A stretch of 37,713 nucleotides of DNA from JBJEXX01 sp051886215 (GTDB lineage Bacteria; Bacillota_I; Bacilli_A; RF39; UBA660): the NCBI GenBank assembly GCA_051886215.1, contig JBJEXX010000078.1:1-37713 (forward strand), written 5' to 3'. The notes beneath the pieces were generated by a model. The model saw only the letters and a program-made list of their open reading frames with translations. It was not told the origin of the DNA and searched no databases. The position numbers and the translations under genes were made by a program. Of this stretch, positions 1 through 7,579 are shown piece by piece. Each line of letters begins with the position of its first letter. Within the stretch, counting starts at the first letter, position 1.

Positions 1-45
1 ACCTTTTGGGATTGTTCTTAAAAAATCATATACTTTTTCTTTCAT
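1..45 (-). CDS. MGMT/Ogt-like DNA-alkylation repair protein, N-terminal fragment
   Basis: Only the first 15 codons are in the window; the gene runs off the left edge. The peptide reads MKEKVYDFLRTIPKG, which matches the start of the winged-helix domain of O6-alkylguanine-DNA alkyltransferases and alkyltransferase-like proteins (family pattern V-x-x-x-x-x-x-I-P-x-G). The start was chosen at the third of three possible ATGs because GGAG lies six bases upstream of it; upstream ATGs at 57 and 48 are possible. The catalytic PCHR region is outside the window, so an alkyltransferase cannot be told from an alkyltransferase-like protein. It is probably a host gene flanking the mobile element. Confidence 0.6.
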   Translation of the reverse strand, partial: MKEKVYDFLRTIPKG

Positions 46-84
46 CATTTTCTCCATACAAATTGCTATTTTTCTGTTAGTTCT

Positions 85-90
85 ATTATA
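85..90 (-). promoter_or_regulatory. -10 box of the MGMT-like gene
   Basis: A perfect TATAAT on the minus strand lies about 40 bases upstream of the MGMT-like start. No convincing -35 hexamer is seen at 16-18 bases, so this is a -10 call only. No terminator separates the relaxase stop (167) from this gene. I see no gene in 58-166. Confidence 0.4.
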
Positions 91-166
91 TCATGCTTTC
101 AAAATATTTTAGCAAAAAGCCATCTAAATTTATACTTTTTTCAAAACTTAGATTATCTATTAGAAA

Positions 167-1609
167 TTATAGATTATTATCATATTCTTTATCAGATAAC
201 ATCTCATAAAATTGTTTTGCCGCATCATCTGAATCTTTTGATAATCTTCTTAAAGCATTAGATAATTTATCATGATTTTTATATTCACCATATATAAAAT
301 AATTTTCTAAAGTCTTTATTCTAAATTTCTTTTTATTATTAAGATAGTTTTTATTGCTTTTATCTTTATAAATGATTATAGCTATTTCACCAATAATGTC
401 TTCCAGAGATATTTTACTGGATTTTTTATTGGTTTTTCCTTTACCATAATTATAATTATATAAAGCATGATTTACTATTGAATTTAATATATAATTATCT
501 GATTTTTCCAATTTATCTTTTATCATTTTATTATCAAATACACTTTCAAAACCAGCATTAGAAATATTATTTCTTTTGTCTATATCCAAGAAAATATTAT
601 TCAATTTTTCTATTGATTCATCAACTTGACTTTTAGATAATCTTAACTCACTTTTACAATCAAATAATTTATCTTTTATTTCATTAGTCAAAACTCTTAT
701 TTCTTTTCCAATTTCATTTCTTGGTAGAGATCCATATTTAATATATTTTTTATTTGTATCTCTTATTTGTGTTAACAAATAACCTAACCTAACAATATCT
801 TCTTCTAAATATAAATCAGAAATATTTTTTAAAGTAAAATTTCTATCTTTAGGATTGAAATAACTTTGTAAATGTTCTAAATCTTCATTTATTTTTATTA
901 ATGCTGGTCTATATAGTTTGCTTCTTTCTATAGATAATGAAACTTGTCTTTTCATAAAATTATTTTCATTATCATCTAATTTCAATTTATATCTATGACC
1001 TAATTTATTATTTTTTAATTTATAACATTTATTTTTTTCAATCCATGCTATGTGAAAATGATAATTATTTTCTCGATCACAATGAAGCGATACAACCCAT
1101 TCTAAATTTTTTTCTGGTTCTTGATAACCACAATATTTTAAAAACTTTGGCATTATTTTTGTTGCTAATTCTTTTTGCAAATCATCAATAGTTATATTTT
1201 CATCTACATAATCTTGATATAAAGATAGAACTGCAAGATTAACATTGCTATCTTCCAAATATTCAGACCAATTATTTTTCATGTCATCAACCATATCATC
1301 TTTAATAAATGTACCGTCTTTTAACATGGCCATTTTTTCTCTACGCATTTTATTTTTTTCCATAACAGCTTCTGTTTTTTTACTACCCATATAGTAATCA
1401 AACATTGATGTCTTTGCTTTTTTTTCATCTCTACTATAATCATAAAAACCTAAAATATATTTTTTTAATTCTTTTCTATAATGCTCTATATCTTTACATT
1501 GAATATAATACCACTCATCTCTTTTATTTTTTTTGTAAATCTTTAAATTATTAGATGGATTATTAACTGCATAATATGGATGATCTATAAATACAACTTT
1601 AGAATCCAT
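167..1609 (-). CDS. MobP2-like conjugative relaxase
   Basis: A 480-residue protein that would nick the transfer origin and lead the strand into the recipient. Around residues 174-190 it has the HUH motif of relaxases, seen as H-C-D-R-E-N-N-Y-H-F-H-I: a histidine followed by the HxH pair that binds the metal. Near residues 55-70 is a YDYSRDEKKAKTSMFD segment like the conserved S-R-x-E-x-K-x-x-x-S-L-F-D block of Firmicutes MobP2/MobL relaxases. The C-terminal half is lysine-rich and helical with no helicase motifs. It is the last gene of the mob operon, two bases after the gene upstream and with no clear ribosome site of its own, so translation is probably coupled. The exact MOB subfamily is inferred from motifs. 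Confidence 0.8.
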   Translation of the reverse strand: MDSKVVFIDHPYYAVNNPSNNLKIYKKNKRDEWYYIQCKDIEHYRKELKKYILGFYDYSRDEKKAKTSMFDYYMGSKKTEAVMEKNKMRREKMAMLKDGTFIKDDMVDDMKNNWSEYLEDSNVNLAVLSLYQDYVDENITIDDLQKELATKIMPKFLKYCGYQEPEKNLEWVVSLHCDRENNYHFHIAWIEKNKCYKLKNNKLGHRYKLKLDDNENNFMKRQVSLSIERSKLYRPALIKINEDLEHLQSYFNPKDRNFTLKNISDLYLEEDIVRLGYLLTQIRDTNKKYIKYGSLPRNEIGKEIRVLTNEIKDKLFDCKSELRLSKSQVDESIEKLNNIFLDIDKRNNISNAGFESVFDNKMIKDKLEKSDNYILNSIVNHALYNYNYGKGKTNKKSSKISLEDIIGEIAIIIYKDKSNKNYLNNKKKFRIKTLENYFIYGEYKNHDKLSNALRRLSKDSDDAAKQFYEMLSDKEYDNNL

Positions 1610-1611
1610 TA

Positions 1612-1836
1612 CTATTTAGATGAAATAAGTTTATCTATCTTATTTAATATTTCTATTTGCTTGTTTTTTATTTCTAAATCTTCATCTAATTTAACCAAGC
1701 CTAATTCTAAAAGTTCAATTAAAAAATCATTTATAAAACTATAATTAGTATTTTTAAATTTTATAGAAATTATTTCATCAAGTTCAACAGGTAAACTTAT
1801 ACTTCTCCTTTTAAAATTTTTTATTCTTTCGCTCAT
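1612..1836 (-). CDS. Small ribbon-helix-helix-like accessory mobilization protein
   Basis: A 74-residue protein with an N-terminal stretch (RRSISLPVELDEII) typical of the beta strand and first helix of CopG/Arc-type ribbon-helix-helix DNA binders, followed by two helices and a charged coiled tail. It sits between another small DNA-binding-like protein and the relaxase, with three or fewer bases between genes, so it probably helps the relaxase on the oriT. Function is inferred from fold and context; I do not recognise a named family. Confidence 0.6.
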   Translation of the reverse strand: MSERIKNFKRRSISLPVELDEIISIKFKNTNYSFINDFLIELLELGLVKLDEDLEIKNKQIEILNKIDKLISSK

Positions 1837-1839
1837 AAA

Positions 1840-2160
1840 CTAATCCATAATTTTATTCAAATAAAAATTATTGTTTTGATAAAATCTAACTAAACCTGCC
1901 TCTGTTTTTACGTCTTGATCAACTGGAAATTCCATATTAGCATAAAACTGTTCTAATAATTTTTTTTGAATGTTTTCTCTATAAATTATTCTATTTAATT
2001 TATTATTTATATCTAATAATAGTCCTTCAATTGAATTTAATTTAGCTGCTTCTTTTATACATTTTCTAACAGCATCTGATTTATTTTTAATTTTATTCTT
2101 TTTCATAAAATCAGTTAATAGCACTAACTCTTCTTCATATAAATTGACACTAAATTTCAT
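1840..2160 (-). CDS. Ribbon-helix-helix-like relaxosome protein, first gene of the mob operon
   Basis: A 106-residue protein. The N-terminus (MKFSVNLYEEELVLL) and the following helices (KSDAVRKCIKEAAK) look like a ribbon-helix-helix domain of the MobC kind, followed by a helical oligomerisation-like segment. I chose the ATG at 2160 over the TTG at 2166: GGGGG (2171-2175) lies ten bases before the ATG and four before the TTG, so either is possible. It is the first gene downstream of the hairpin-rich putative oriT, as expected for a relaxosome component that may also repress the operon. Confidence 0.6.
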   Translation of the reverse strand: MKFSVNLYEEELVLLTDFMKKNKIKNKSDAVRKCIKEAAKLNSIEGLLLDINNKLNRIIYRENIQKKLLEQFYANMEFPVDQDVKTEAGLVRFYQNNNFYLNKIMD

Positions 2161-2237
2161 AATCAAAATTCCCCCTTTTCACAAAAATAGTTAAAATATT
2201 AAAGACAACAGGATATGGGAATGCACCACGAAATCTC

Positions 2238-2400
2238 AAAATCCTTTAAAACAAAGGATTTTTCAACCTCATTGTTGCACCAACAACCATTTTCGCACTT
2301 GCGAAAATAACCCTTTTATCAATTTTAAGGTTCAAATTTTTAAATAATTTGTAATTTTTCCTTATTTTATAAGTATTTTAAGAGAACCCTTTTTGAACCC
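2238..2400. other. Putative origin of transfer (oriT)
   Basis: A gene-free stretch just upstream of the mob operon, packed with secondary structure. There is a 10-bp stem (2238-2247 with 2253-2262, loop AAAAC), a 6-bp stem (2272-2277 with 2281-2286, loop CAC), and a 9-bp stem (2289-2297 with 2300-2308, loop CT; arm ATTTTCGCA). An 8-bp inverted repeat GGTTCAAA/TTTGAACC (2329-2336, 2392-2399) and a direct repeat GAACCC (2384-2389, 2395-2400) follow. Position next to relaxosome and relaxase genes plus this density of hairpins is what oriT regions look like. The nick site cannot be named. The remaining gap, 2167-2237, holds the polyG ribosome site and no clear promoter. Confidence 0.55.
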
Positions 2401-2401
2401 A

Positions 2402-2869
2402 CTAACTATTTTCTTCTTTTTTTCTATATTCAAGTTCGTTATCAAATTCTTGATTATTTTCTTTATATTTTTCATCAATTTCAAGCAACTCTTTTTTGTA
2501 TTCTTCGTTTAATCTTTTAATTTCTGCAACAACTAGCTTTAATTTTTTTTCACGATTTAATCCATTCATTATTTTCTTCTCATCATAATTTCTTATAGCT
2601 TGTTCACTATCATAATCATAAAATATATAATTAAACTTTCCTATTTTATTATCATAAACAATAGATATATTTTTTGCAGAATTTTTAAATTCTAAATTGG
2701 AAAATTTTATCTTATCAATATTATCTTCTTTTGAATAATAAACATCAAATTCAACTCCATAATGTTGTTTTACTAATTCTAATTTTTGTTTATATTTTAA
2801 TTTTGCTCTATCTTTTTCTGCAATTTTTTTCTTTATAATTTCGCTTAAATAATTATAATTTTGTTCCAT
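2402..2869 (-). CDS. Hypothetical charged coiled-coil protein
   Basis: A 155-residue, strongly charged protein. The N-terminal 45 residues and the last 60 residues are predicted helical and rich in K and E (long K/E-x-x-L patterns), with a short beta-like middle part (residues about 45-95). No known catalytic motif is visible. Its start overlaps the stop of the upstream gene by one base (TAATG), so it belongs to the same operon as the two small paralogues and the primase. I do not recognise the family; a structural or DNA-processing helper is only a guess. Confidence 0.55.
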   Translation of the reverse strand: MEQNYNYLSEIIKKKIAEKDRAKLKYKQKLELVKQHYGVEFDVYYSKEDNIDKIKFSNLEFKNSAKNISIVYDNKIGKFNYIFYDYDSEQAIRNYDEKKIMNGLNREKKLKLVVAEIKRLNEEYKKELLEIDEKYKENNQEFDNELEYRKKEENS

Positions 2870-3078
2870 TATGAATCCTCACTTTCATCACAATCAATAT
2901 AAATAAATTTATCAAAATAATCATTAAACATATTAATTAAATGTTTCTTATCTTTGTATCCTCCAGATATTGCTCCTCCATTAGAATTATTATCATAATC
3001 TACAACTTTGAAAAATTTCTCTTTAGTATTAATAGTAATTGTCATATCAATTATTTTATTTTTTTTAGATTTAATCAT
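2869..3078 (-). CDS. Small hypothetical protein, paralogue A of a tandem pair
   Basis: A 69-residue protein with a beta-rich N-terminal part and a central S-N-G-G-A-I-S-G-G-Y motif, then a helix and a short strand. The next upstream gene has the same layout (N-K-S-G-G-G-L-A). The two align over most of their length at low identity, so they look like an old tandem duplication. It overlaps both neighbours by a few bases in the primase operon. The function is unknown. Confidence 0.55.
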   Translation of the reverse strand: MIKSKKNKIIDMTITINTKEKFFKVVDYDNNSNGGAISGGYKDKKHLINMFNDYFDKFIYIDCDESEDS

Positions 3079-3271
3079 AATTCACCTCATATAGATTTAT
3101 ATAATTTTCAACATAATTAGATATGATTTTTTTTAATTCATTTTTTCTTTTAAAAGATTTAGCTAATCCACCACCTGATTTATTTTTGGTATGATCACTT
3201 ATATAAATCATTTTATTTTTTATATCAACTTTTATATAAATATTAATTATATTACTTTCAATATTTTTCAT
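3071..3271 (-). CDS. Small hypothetical protein, paralogue B of a tandem pair
   Basis: A 66-residue relative of the adjacent downstream gene: I-x-I-x-V-D strands, then the K-S-G-G-G-L-A glycine turn, a lysine-rich helix and a closing strand. The start codon overlaps the primase stop as ATGA, a translational-coupling arrangement. GAGGA lies about ten bases upstream. The function is unknown; position suggests a role with the primase or DNA processing. Confidence 0.55.
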   Translation of the reverse strand: MKNIESNIINIYIKVDIKNKMIYISDHTKNKSGGGLAKSFKRKNELKKIISNYVENYINLYEVNYD

Positions 3272-4254
3272 AATTCTAAATTTTCCTCCTCGTTTTTTTC
3301 TAATTTAATTGCTATTATTTTTTTTAAATTTGTATCAAAATAATTATAATTTTCAATTAGTTTTTCTTTATCTTTTATAAGTGCATCATTTAAATCTTTA
3401 CACTCATTTGTATCAAAATTAGATATTAATGTAGGAGAAAAAGAACTAACATTTAATTTTGTTAGTTCTTCTTTCACTATATCTTGATATGTTTCTCCTG
3501 CTTTATCCCTGTCAAAAACAAGTACAATAGTTCCTTTAAAATTGTTTTCTTTAACCACTTGTAGCAATCTTTTATAATTAGGCAAACCATTAAGTGCTAC
3601 CGTCTTTATACTTGGATCTATTGTCTCTAATGATAAAGAATCAATAATACTTTCAGTTAAGTATATTAGTGTATTTTTATTTGAATTACTTAATAATTTT
3701 TCATTCCATAAATAACTAATTCCTTTTGATTTTATTTTACTATTACCAGTTGTACTTCTAGCAAAATAACAATTTTTATTAATTGGGAATACTACCATCT
3801 CTCTTTTATCATCGTATCCAACACTATACTTTTTTAATAAATCTGAATTGATTTTTCTTTCTGTTAAATAATTAGTTTTATTTATTTTACTAATACATTT
3901 TTTGAAATAATTAGTAAAGTCTATAACATGATTTTCAGATTCTACCATATCAAATTTTTTAAATACTATATTAGAAATATTTGGATATAATTTATCAACA
4001 ATTTCTAATTTTTCTTTAAATGATTCTACACTATAATCTAATCCAATTACATCAAAAATATCATAAATTGCATCACAAGAAAAACATTTGCATATATTAT
4101 TTTTTTTCCAATAACTCATGCTTGGATGTTTATCTTCATGATTAGGATTCAAACAAGTAAATGGTTTATCAATATTAATATTATGTTTATTAATTAAATA
4201 ATCGGCTAATAATGGTTTAAAATCATCTATGTTTTTTCTATCTATGAAAGGCAT
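3268..4254 (-). CDS. DnaG-type primase with CHC2 zinc finger and Toprim domain
   Basis: A 328-residue element-borne primase that would prime the transferred single strand or element replication. Residues about 30-70 form a CHC2 zinc finger with Cys34, His39, Cys57 and Cys60 (CLNPNHEDKHPS then CKCFSC). The Toprim domain follows: the acidic TES at about residue 200 and the VLVFDRDKAG block near residue 245 supply its Glu and Asp-x-Asp metal ligands. It lacks the long C-terminal helicase-binding domain of chromosomal DnaG, as usual for plasmid and ICE primases. GAGGA lies six bases before the ATG, and the start lies inside the end of the upstream gene. Confidence 0.85.
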   Translation of the reverse strand: MPFIDRKNIDDFKPLLADYLINKHNINIDKPFTCLNPNHEDKHPSMSYWKKNNICKCFSCDAIYDIFDVIGLDYSVESFKEKLEIVDKLYPNISNIVFKKFDMVESENHVIDFTNYFKKCISKINKTNYLTERKINSDLLKKYSVGYDDKREMVVFPINKNCYFARSTTGNSKIKSKGISYLWNEKLLSNSNKNTLIYLTESIIDSLSLETIDPSIKTVALNGLPNYKRLLQVVKENNFKGTIVLVFDRDKAGETYQDIVKEELTKLNVSSFSPTLISNFDTNECKDLNDALIKDKEKLIENYNYFDTNLKKIIAIKLEKNEEENLEL

Positions 4255-5198
4255 AAATCTTCCTCTTTAACCTTAAAGTTTTGGTCTTCATATATTGTAT
4301 TTTTTCCATAAGTTATTTTAACAATTTCTTCATAATAAAGATCTGCTGATCTGCCAAATGTCTCTTCAAAATGATTTCTTTCTTGTGCTTTTTCAAAGTT
4401 CCAAGTTGATAAATATGATGAATTATAATCTCTTTTAAGAGCATCTGCATTATATTTAAATGTCTGTTCTATTCCATTTTTGTTAATAGTCAAATTAACA
4501 GTTACACAATTGTGTTCTTTAATAGCATCTATAATTTTTTTTATTTTATGATATGGATGATCAATGTTATTCTCAATACTTTCCAAAGTTTTCTTTTTTT
4601 CTTCAGTAATAGCTAAACTTCTTAGTATGCTAGTAGCATTATCTAAAATAAATTCTCTTGATTTTTCTTCTAAAAATGTTTCTTTATCAGTTAAGTAATC
4701 CAATAAATCTTGTGATTTTTCGGTTGAAAATTGTTTGAATGAATCTTTTAATGTTTCTGATGTTATTCCATCCATAAAATAAGTTATTACATCTTTATCT
4801 TCTATTTCTTCACCAATTTCTACTTCACTAATATCAAACATGTCCCCCTTACCATCATCTACTATTTCTTTTATTTTTTCATTCATATCTTTATTAATTA
4901 AATTATATAAATCACCAATACTCATGTATTTATCATCATTATAATCCCAATTTAAAATATGATACCTAAGTGAATACTCAACGTCAAATAATTTATTATT
5001 TTCTTTATCATAAATTCCACTATATTTAAATGGAGTATGTAAATCAAATATATTACCACTATAACTATCTAAAGCATAAATTATATCTAATTTATCATTA
5101 TATCTAACTTTATTAACTATAACTTTTGATTTATCTCCGTAATTAAATGTTTTTGTTATGCTACCACTTTTTAAAAAATCAAAAAATTCTTTTTCCAA
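4242..5198 (-). CDS. Hypothetical 318-residue protein upstream of the primase
   Basis: No family recognised. Residues 1-95 look beta-rich, residues about 95-215 are acidic and helical, and the C-terminal 100 residues mix strands and helices (VTVNLTINKNG, then FEETFGRSADLYYEE). There are no membrane segments and no signal peptide. The start is a TTG, chosen because GGGGGG (5206-5211) lies seven bases upstream. It overlaps the primase start by 13 bases, so both are made from one message. A DNA-metabolism role is inferred from position only. Confidence 0.6.
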   Translation of the reverse strand: MEKEFFDFLKSGSITKTFNYGDKSKVIVNKVRYNDKLDIIYALDSYSGNIFDLHTPFKYSGIYDKENNKLFDVEYSLRYHILNWDYNDDKYMSIGDLYNLINKDMNEKIKEIVDDGKGDMFDISEVEIGEEIEDKDVITYFMDGITSETLKDSFKQFSTEKSQDLLDYLTDKETFLEEKSREFILDNATSILRSLAITEEKKKTLESIENNIDHPYHKIKKIIDAIKEHNCVTVNLTINKNGIEQTFKYNADALKRDYNSSYLSTWNFEKAQERNHFEETFGRSADLYYEEIVKITYGKNTIYEDQNFKVKEEDLCLS

Positions 5199-5222
5199 TA
5201 ATTATCCCCCCAATATTCAAAA

Positions 5223-5465
5223 TTATTTCTTAGATTGATTATTTTCTATATTAAATTTATCAACAATATCTTTCATGAGTAAAATTTTAATACTTAAAAT
5301 ATGTTTATCAATTTCATCCTTAGAGTTTTCTCTCTTTTTTTCTAACTTTAATATATCTTTATTTATTGAAGCAATCGTATCTTCAATGCTTTTATTATTC
5401 CTTTCATATATTTCAATTTTTGATTGAAGTTCTTGCATATTATTTATTACTTTATCAAAATTCAT
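5223..5465 (-). CDS. Small coiled-coil hypothetical protein
   Basis: An 80-residue, almost entirely helical protein with heptad-like repeats (MNFDKVINNMQELQSKI, then E-x-x-I-x-x-I-x-x-D-I-L-K-L-E-K-K). The reading frame is open from a GTG at 5483, but I prefer the ATG at 5465, which overlaps the end of the small upstream gene. No function can be assigned; dimerisation is likely. Confidence 0.5.
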   Translation of the reverse strand: MNFDKVINNMQELQSKIEIYERNNKSIEDTIASINKDILKLEKKRENSKDEIDKHILSIKILLMKDIVDKFNIENNQSKK

Positions 5466-5628
5466 AAGTTTCTGACATCTCACTTTCTTTTGTTTTATTT
5501 AGTTCTTTTAATACGTTTGCTATTTCAGTTGCCATTTTTTCCATGTCATAGCACGGATCTTCCATTTCTTGACTACCATAGTTCTGACCAATAAAATTCA
5601 ACATTGTTGATAGAATAATATCTTTCAT
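5455..5628 (-). CDS. Small ORF (57 residues) filling an operon gap
   Basis: An ORF of 57 codons beginning MKDIILSTMLNFIGQN and ending in an acidic, helical tail. Its ATG overlaps the stop of the upstream gene (TAATG), and its stop lies just past the start of the downstream coiled-coil gene. Perfect packing between two genes is the main evidence that it is real. The function is unknown. Confidence 0.5.
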   Translation of the reverse strand: MKDIILSTMLNFIGQNYGSQEMEDPCYDMEKMATEIANVLKELNKTKESEMSETYEF

Positions 5629-5939
5629 TATAATTCCATCTCACTTTCTTTTATTAGTTCTTTTTCGTATAAAGAAATATATGTATGATAACTATTGTAT
5701 TCACCATTTCTATATACTCTGAAATAATCTTCATCCTCTTCAATAATATATCCATCATCTATACCATTTTCAGATATATCTAAATTATCAATATCTATTT
5801 CATCTTTAACTTTTTCAACATAATTCTTAAAACATTCAGTAGCAATTTCTTTAGTAGTTGCTATACCAACAATTTGCGAATAATCTTCATCATCCCATAC
5901 GCAATTATCTGTAATAACATATACTTTATCCAAGTTCAT
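5628..5939 (-). CDS. Small acidic hypothetical protein
   Basis: A 103-residue acidic protein that begins MNLDKVYVITDNCVW, with a pattern (V-Y-V-I-T-D, later GIATTKEIA, then YFRVYRNGEYNSYH) seen in small proteins of many Firmicutes mobile elements (DUF7336-like; that name is from memory and uncertain). The open frame extends further upstream to 6005, but that part runs inside the upstream gene and is low quality, so the ATG at 5939 was chosen. It is one of a chain of overlapping small acidic genes. Confidence 0.6.
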   Translation of the reverse strand: MNLDKVYVITDNCVWDDEDYSQIVGIATTKEIATECFKNYVEKVKDEIDIDNLDISENGIDDGYIIEEDEDYFRVYRNGEYNSYHTYISLYEKELIKESEMEL

Positions 5940-6231
5940 AATCATCATCCTCCTCCAAATCTGACGGTGGCGTATGCAAATCATTATCATATAATATTTC
6001 TTCATTAATTAAACGAAAAATACTTTCTTCAAATGTATATGATAAATTTTCTAATAAGTTTTTATCATAACTGTAAAACACTTTATCATCACCTATATTT
6101 GCATCAACCCAATCAAGTTCTTCTGCAACTAATAAGTATTTAGCAATATCTCTAATTGCTAATTCACCAATTTTTTTATCTTTTAAATCATTATATATAT
6201 CTTGAAATTCTGAAAAACTATTATCAATCAT
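5926..6231 (-). CDS. Small acidic hypothetical protein
   Basis: A 101-residue protein, helical in the middle (IGELAIRDIAKYLLVAEELDWVD) and ending in a run of acidic residues (DLEEDDDYELG). It overlaps the next gene by 14 bases and the upstream gene by 4, so it is part of a tightly coupled operon. No known domain is recognised. Strong acidity could mean DNA mimicry, but this is speculation. Confidence 0.55.
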   Translation of the reverse strand: MIDNSFSEFQDIYNDLKDKKIGELAIRDIAKYLLVAEELDWVDANIGDDKVFYSYDKNLLENLSYTFEESIFRLINEEILYDNDLHTPPSDLEEDDDYELG

Positions 6232-6761
6232 AATTCCAAATCATCTTCCTTAAATTTATTATCATAATACTCTTTAATATCTTCTCGCCAATCAGTTTCA
6301 CAGATAAATGCTTGTGTTGTTTGCCAATCAACAACATCAAAGACATATTGAACCATTTGATTTATCAATTTATCATCAAAATCTTTTGATTCAATAGTGT
6401 GAACAATACCATCTTTCTCATATTCATAATAGTATTCTTCATTTTTTAGTTGATTTCTTATTTCTTCTTTAATAGAATTAGCTGTTGATAATCCACCCCT
6501 GTTAATTAATTTATCTTTGTTTTCATTTACATAATCAACAAATAAAGTGTCTTGATCAAAACAGCATTCCGCTATATAACAAACTTCATCTGGTTTATTT
6601 TTAAAATTATTATAATCTTTATAACAATATCCATTTAAAGTTCCACCTGCTACATACATTAATTTAGTATCAAATTGTGATTTCGAATCTATAACTCTTG
6701 TTATTTCTCCTATATCTGCTTTATAAACATCATCAAACTCATTTTTATATAAATAACTCAT
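6228..6761 (-). CDS. Acidic hypothetical protein with conserved DWQT..ETDW C-terminus
   Basis: A 177-residue acidic protein with no membrane segment. Its C-terminal part (VVDWQTTQAFICETDWREDI) resembles a conserved tail seen in uncharacterised proteins of conjugative elements, usually next to small acidic proteins like those here. It contains four cysteines, with an ECCF pair near residue 70. The start overlaps the stop of the methylase-like gene (ATGA type). The function is unknown; anti-defence or element maintenance are possibilities from context. Confidence 0.55.
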   Translation of the reverse strand: MSYLYKNEFDDVYKADIGEITRVIDSKSQFDTKLMYVAGGTLNGYCYKDYNNFKNKPDEVCYIAECCFDQDTLFVDYVNENKDKLINRGGLSTANSIKEEIRNQLKNEEYYYEYEKDGIVHTIESKDFDDKLINQMVQYVFDVVDWQTTQAFICETDWREDIKEYYDNKFKEDDLEL

Positions 6762-7456
6762 ACTTCAATTTCATCTCCTGTCTCTTTTCCTTTAAATAAA
6801 TTATTTTGTAGTTCTTTATTCATTGCATAAGAAACTGTATAAAAAGTATCATATCTATTCATAGTTAAACTATCTTGGTGATGAACAATTGCATTAGCGC
6901 CCATTAGTGAAAGTTGAATATAAGTCATACAACAGCATGTCAGATCTAAATCATCACCTACTAAAAGAATTTTGTTATTATTAATATCATTATTTAATAA
7001 TTCACTATATGCAGCATATAAGTTTCTTCCACTTCCACAAGCCGGATCCGAAACGTTTATATAACCATTTTCTTTAATAGATTTTTCACTCTCTTTTTTA
7101 TCAATTGTAACTTTTGCCATTAATTTACAAACATCTAATGGAGTAAAAAATTGTGCAGCCCCTTTTTTAGTTAAATTTAATTCCTCATATATATCTCCAA
7201 GAATATCTATTGGTTCTTCTGCCTTTGTATATTCATTAACTAATGCAGTAAGTATTTTTGGAAATATATTTCTTTCTTCTTCTGAATATTTATTTATAAT
7301 TCTTAAATATTCTTTTTCTCTATCATCTTTAAATTCAACACCATTCGCAAATGAATAAGCACAACAAGTTACTACATCTCTAAAAGCCTCATGAGTACCA
7401 TATCTTGTGCTTAACTTTTTTATAGAATCTATTATAAATTTTTTGTCATAAACCAT
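6758..7456 (-). CDS. N-6 adenine methylase-like protein without a visible catalytic motif
   Basis: A 232-residue relative of the HsdM-type N6 adenine methyltransferases. Visible are the GAAQFFTP segment near residue 92, which in HsdM precedes the methylase core, and motif I (SDPACGSGRN, about 131-140) that binds S-adenosylmethionine. An acidic residue after the next strand (VGDDLD) fits motif II. Where motif IV (N/D-P-P-Y/F) should stand, the sequence reads TMNRYDTFYTVSYAMN, with no PP pair, and the protein ends soon after. It therefore looks able to bind the cofactor but not to methylate by the usual mechanism. Such short forms are common in conjugative elements. The start overlaps a small membrane-protein ORF. 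Confidence 0.7.
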   Translation of the reverse strand: MVYDKKFIIDSIKKLSTRYGTHEAFRDVVTCCAYSFANGVEFKDDREKEYLRIINKYSEEERNIFPKILTALVNEYTKAEEPIDILGDIYEELNLTKKGAAQFFTPLDVCKLMAKVTIDKKESEKSIKENGYINVSDPACGSGRNLYAAYSELLNNDINNNKILLVGDDLDLTCCCMTYIQLSLMGANAIVHHQDSLTMNRYDTFYTVSYAMNKELQNNLFKGKETGDEIEV

Positions 7457-7566
7457 TTATCTAATGTTTCCTTTTCTTCTTCTCTGCTACATCTACTAGA
7501 AACTACTAAACAACTATATAAAAAAAGAACAATTACACTAATAATTATTCCTAATACAATTAACAT
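7432..7566 (-). CDS. Small single-pass membrane protein (44 residues)
   Basis: An ORF starting MLIVLGIIISVIVLFLYSCL: one hydrophobic helix, then a charged tail (SREEEKETLDKW). It overlaps the start of the methylase-like gene by 25 bases and fills the gap up to the next gene upstream. Very small one-helix proteins of this kind (DUF3789-like) are frequent in Firmicutes conjugative elements. The evidence is packing and hydrophobicity only. Confidence 0.45.
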   Translation of the reverse strand: MLIVLGIIISVIVLFLYSCLVVSSRCSREEEKETLDKWFMTKNL

Positions 7567-7579
7567 ACAAATCACTCTC

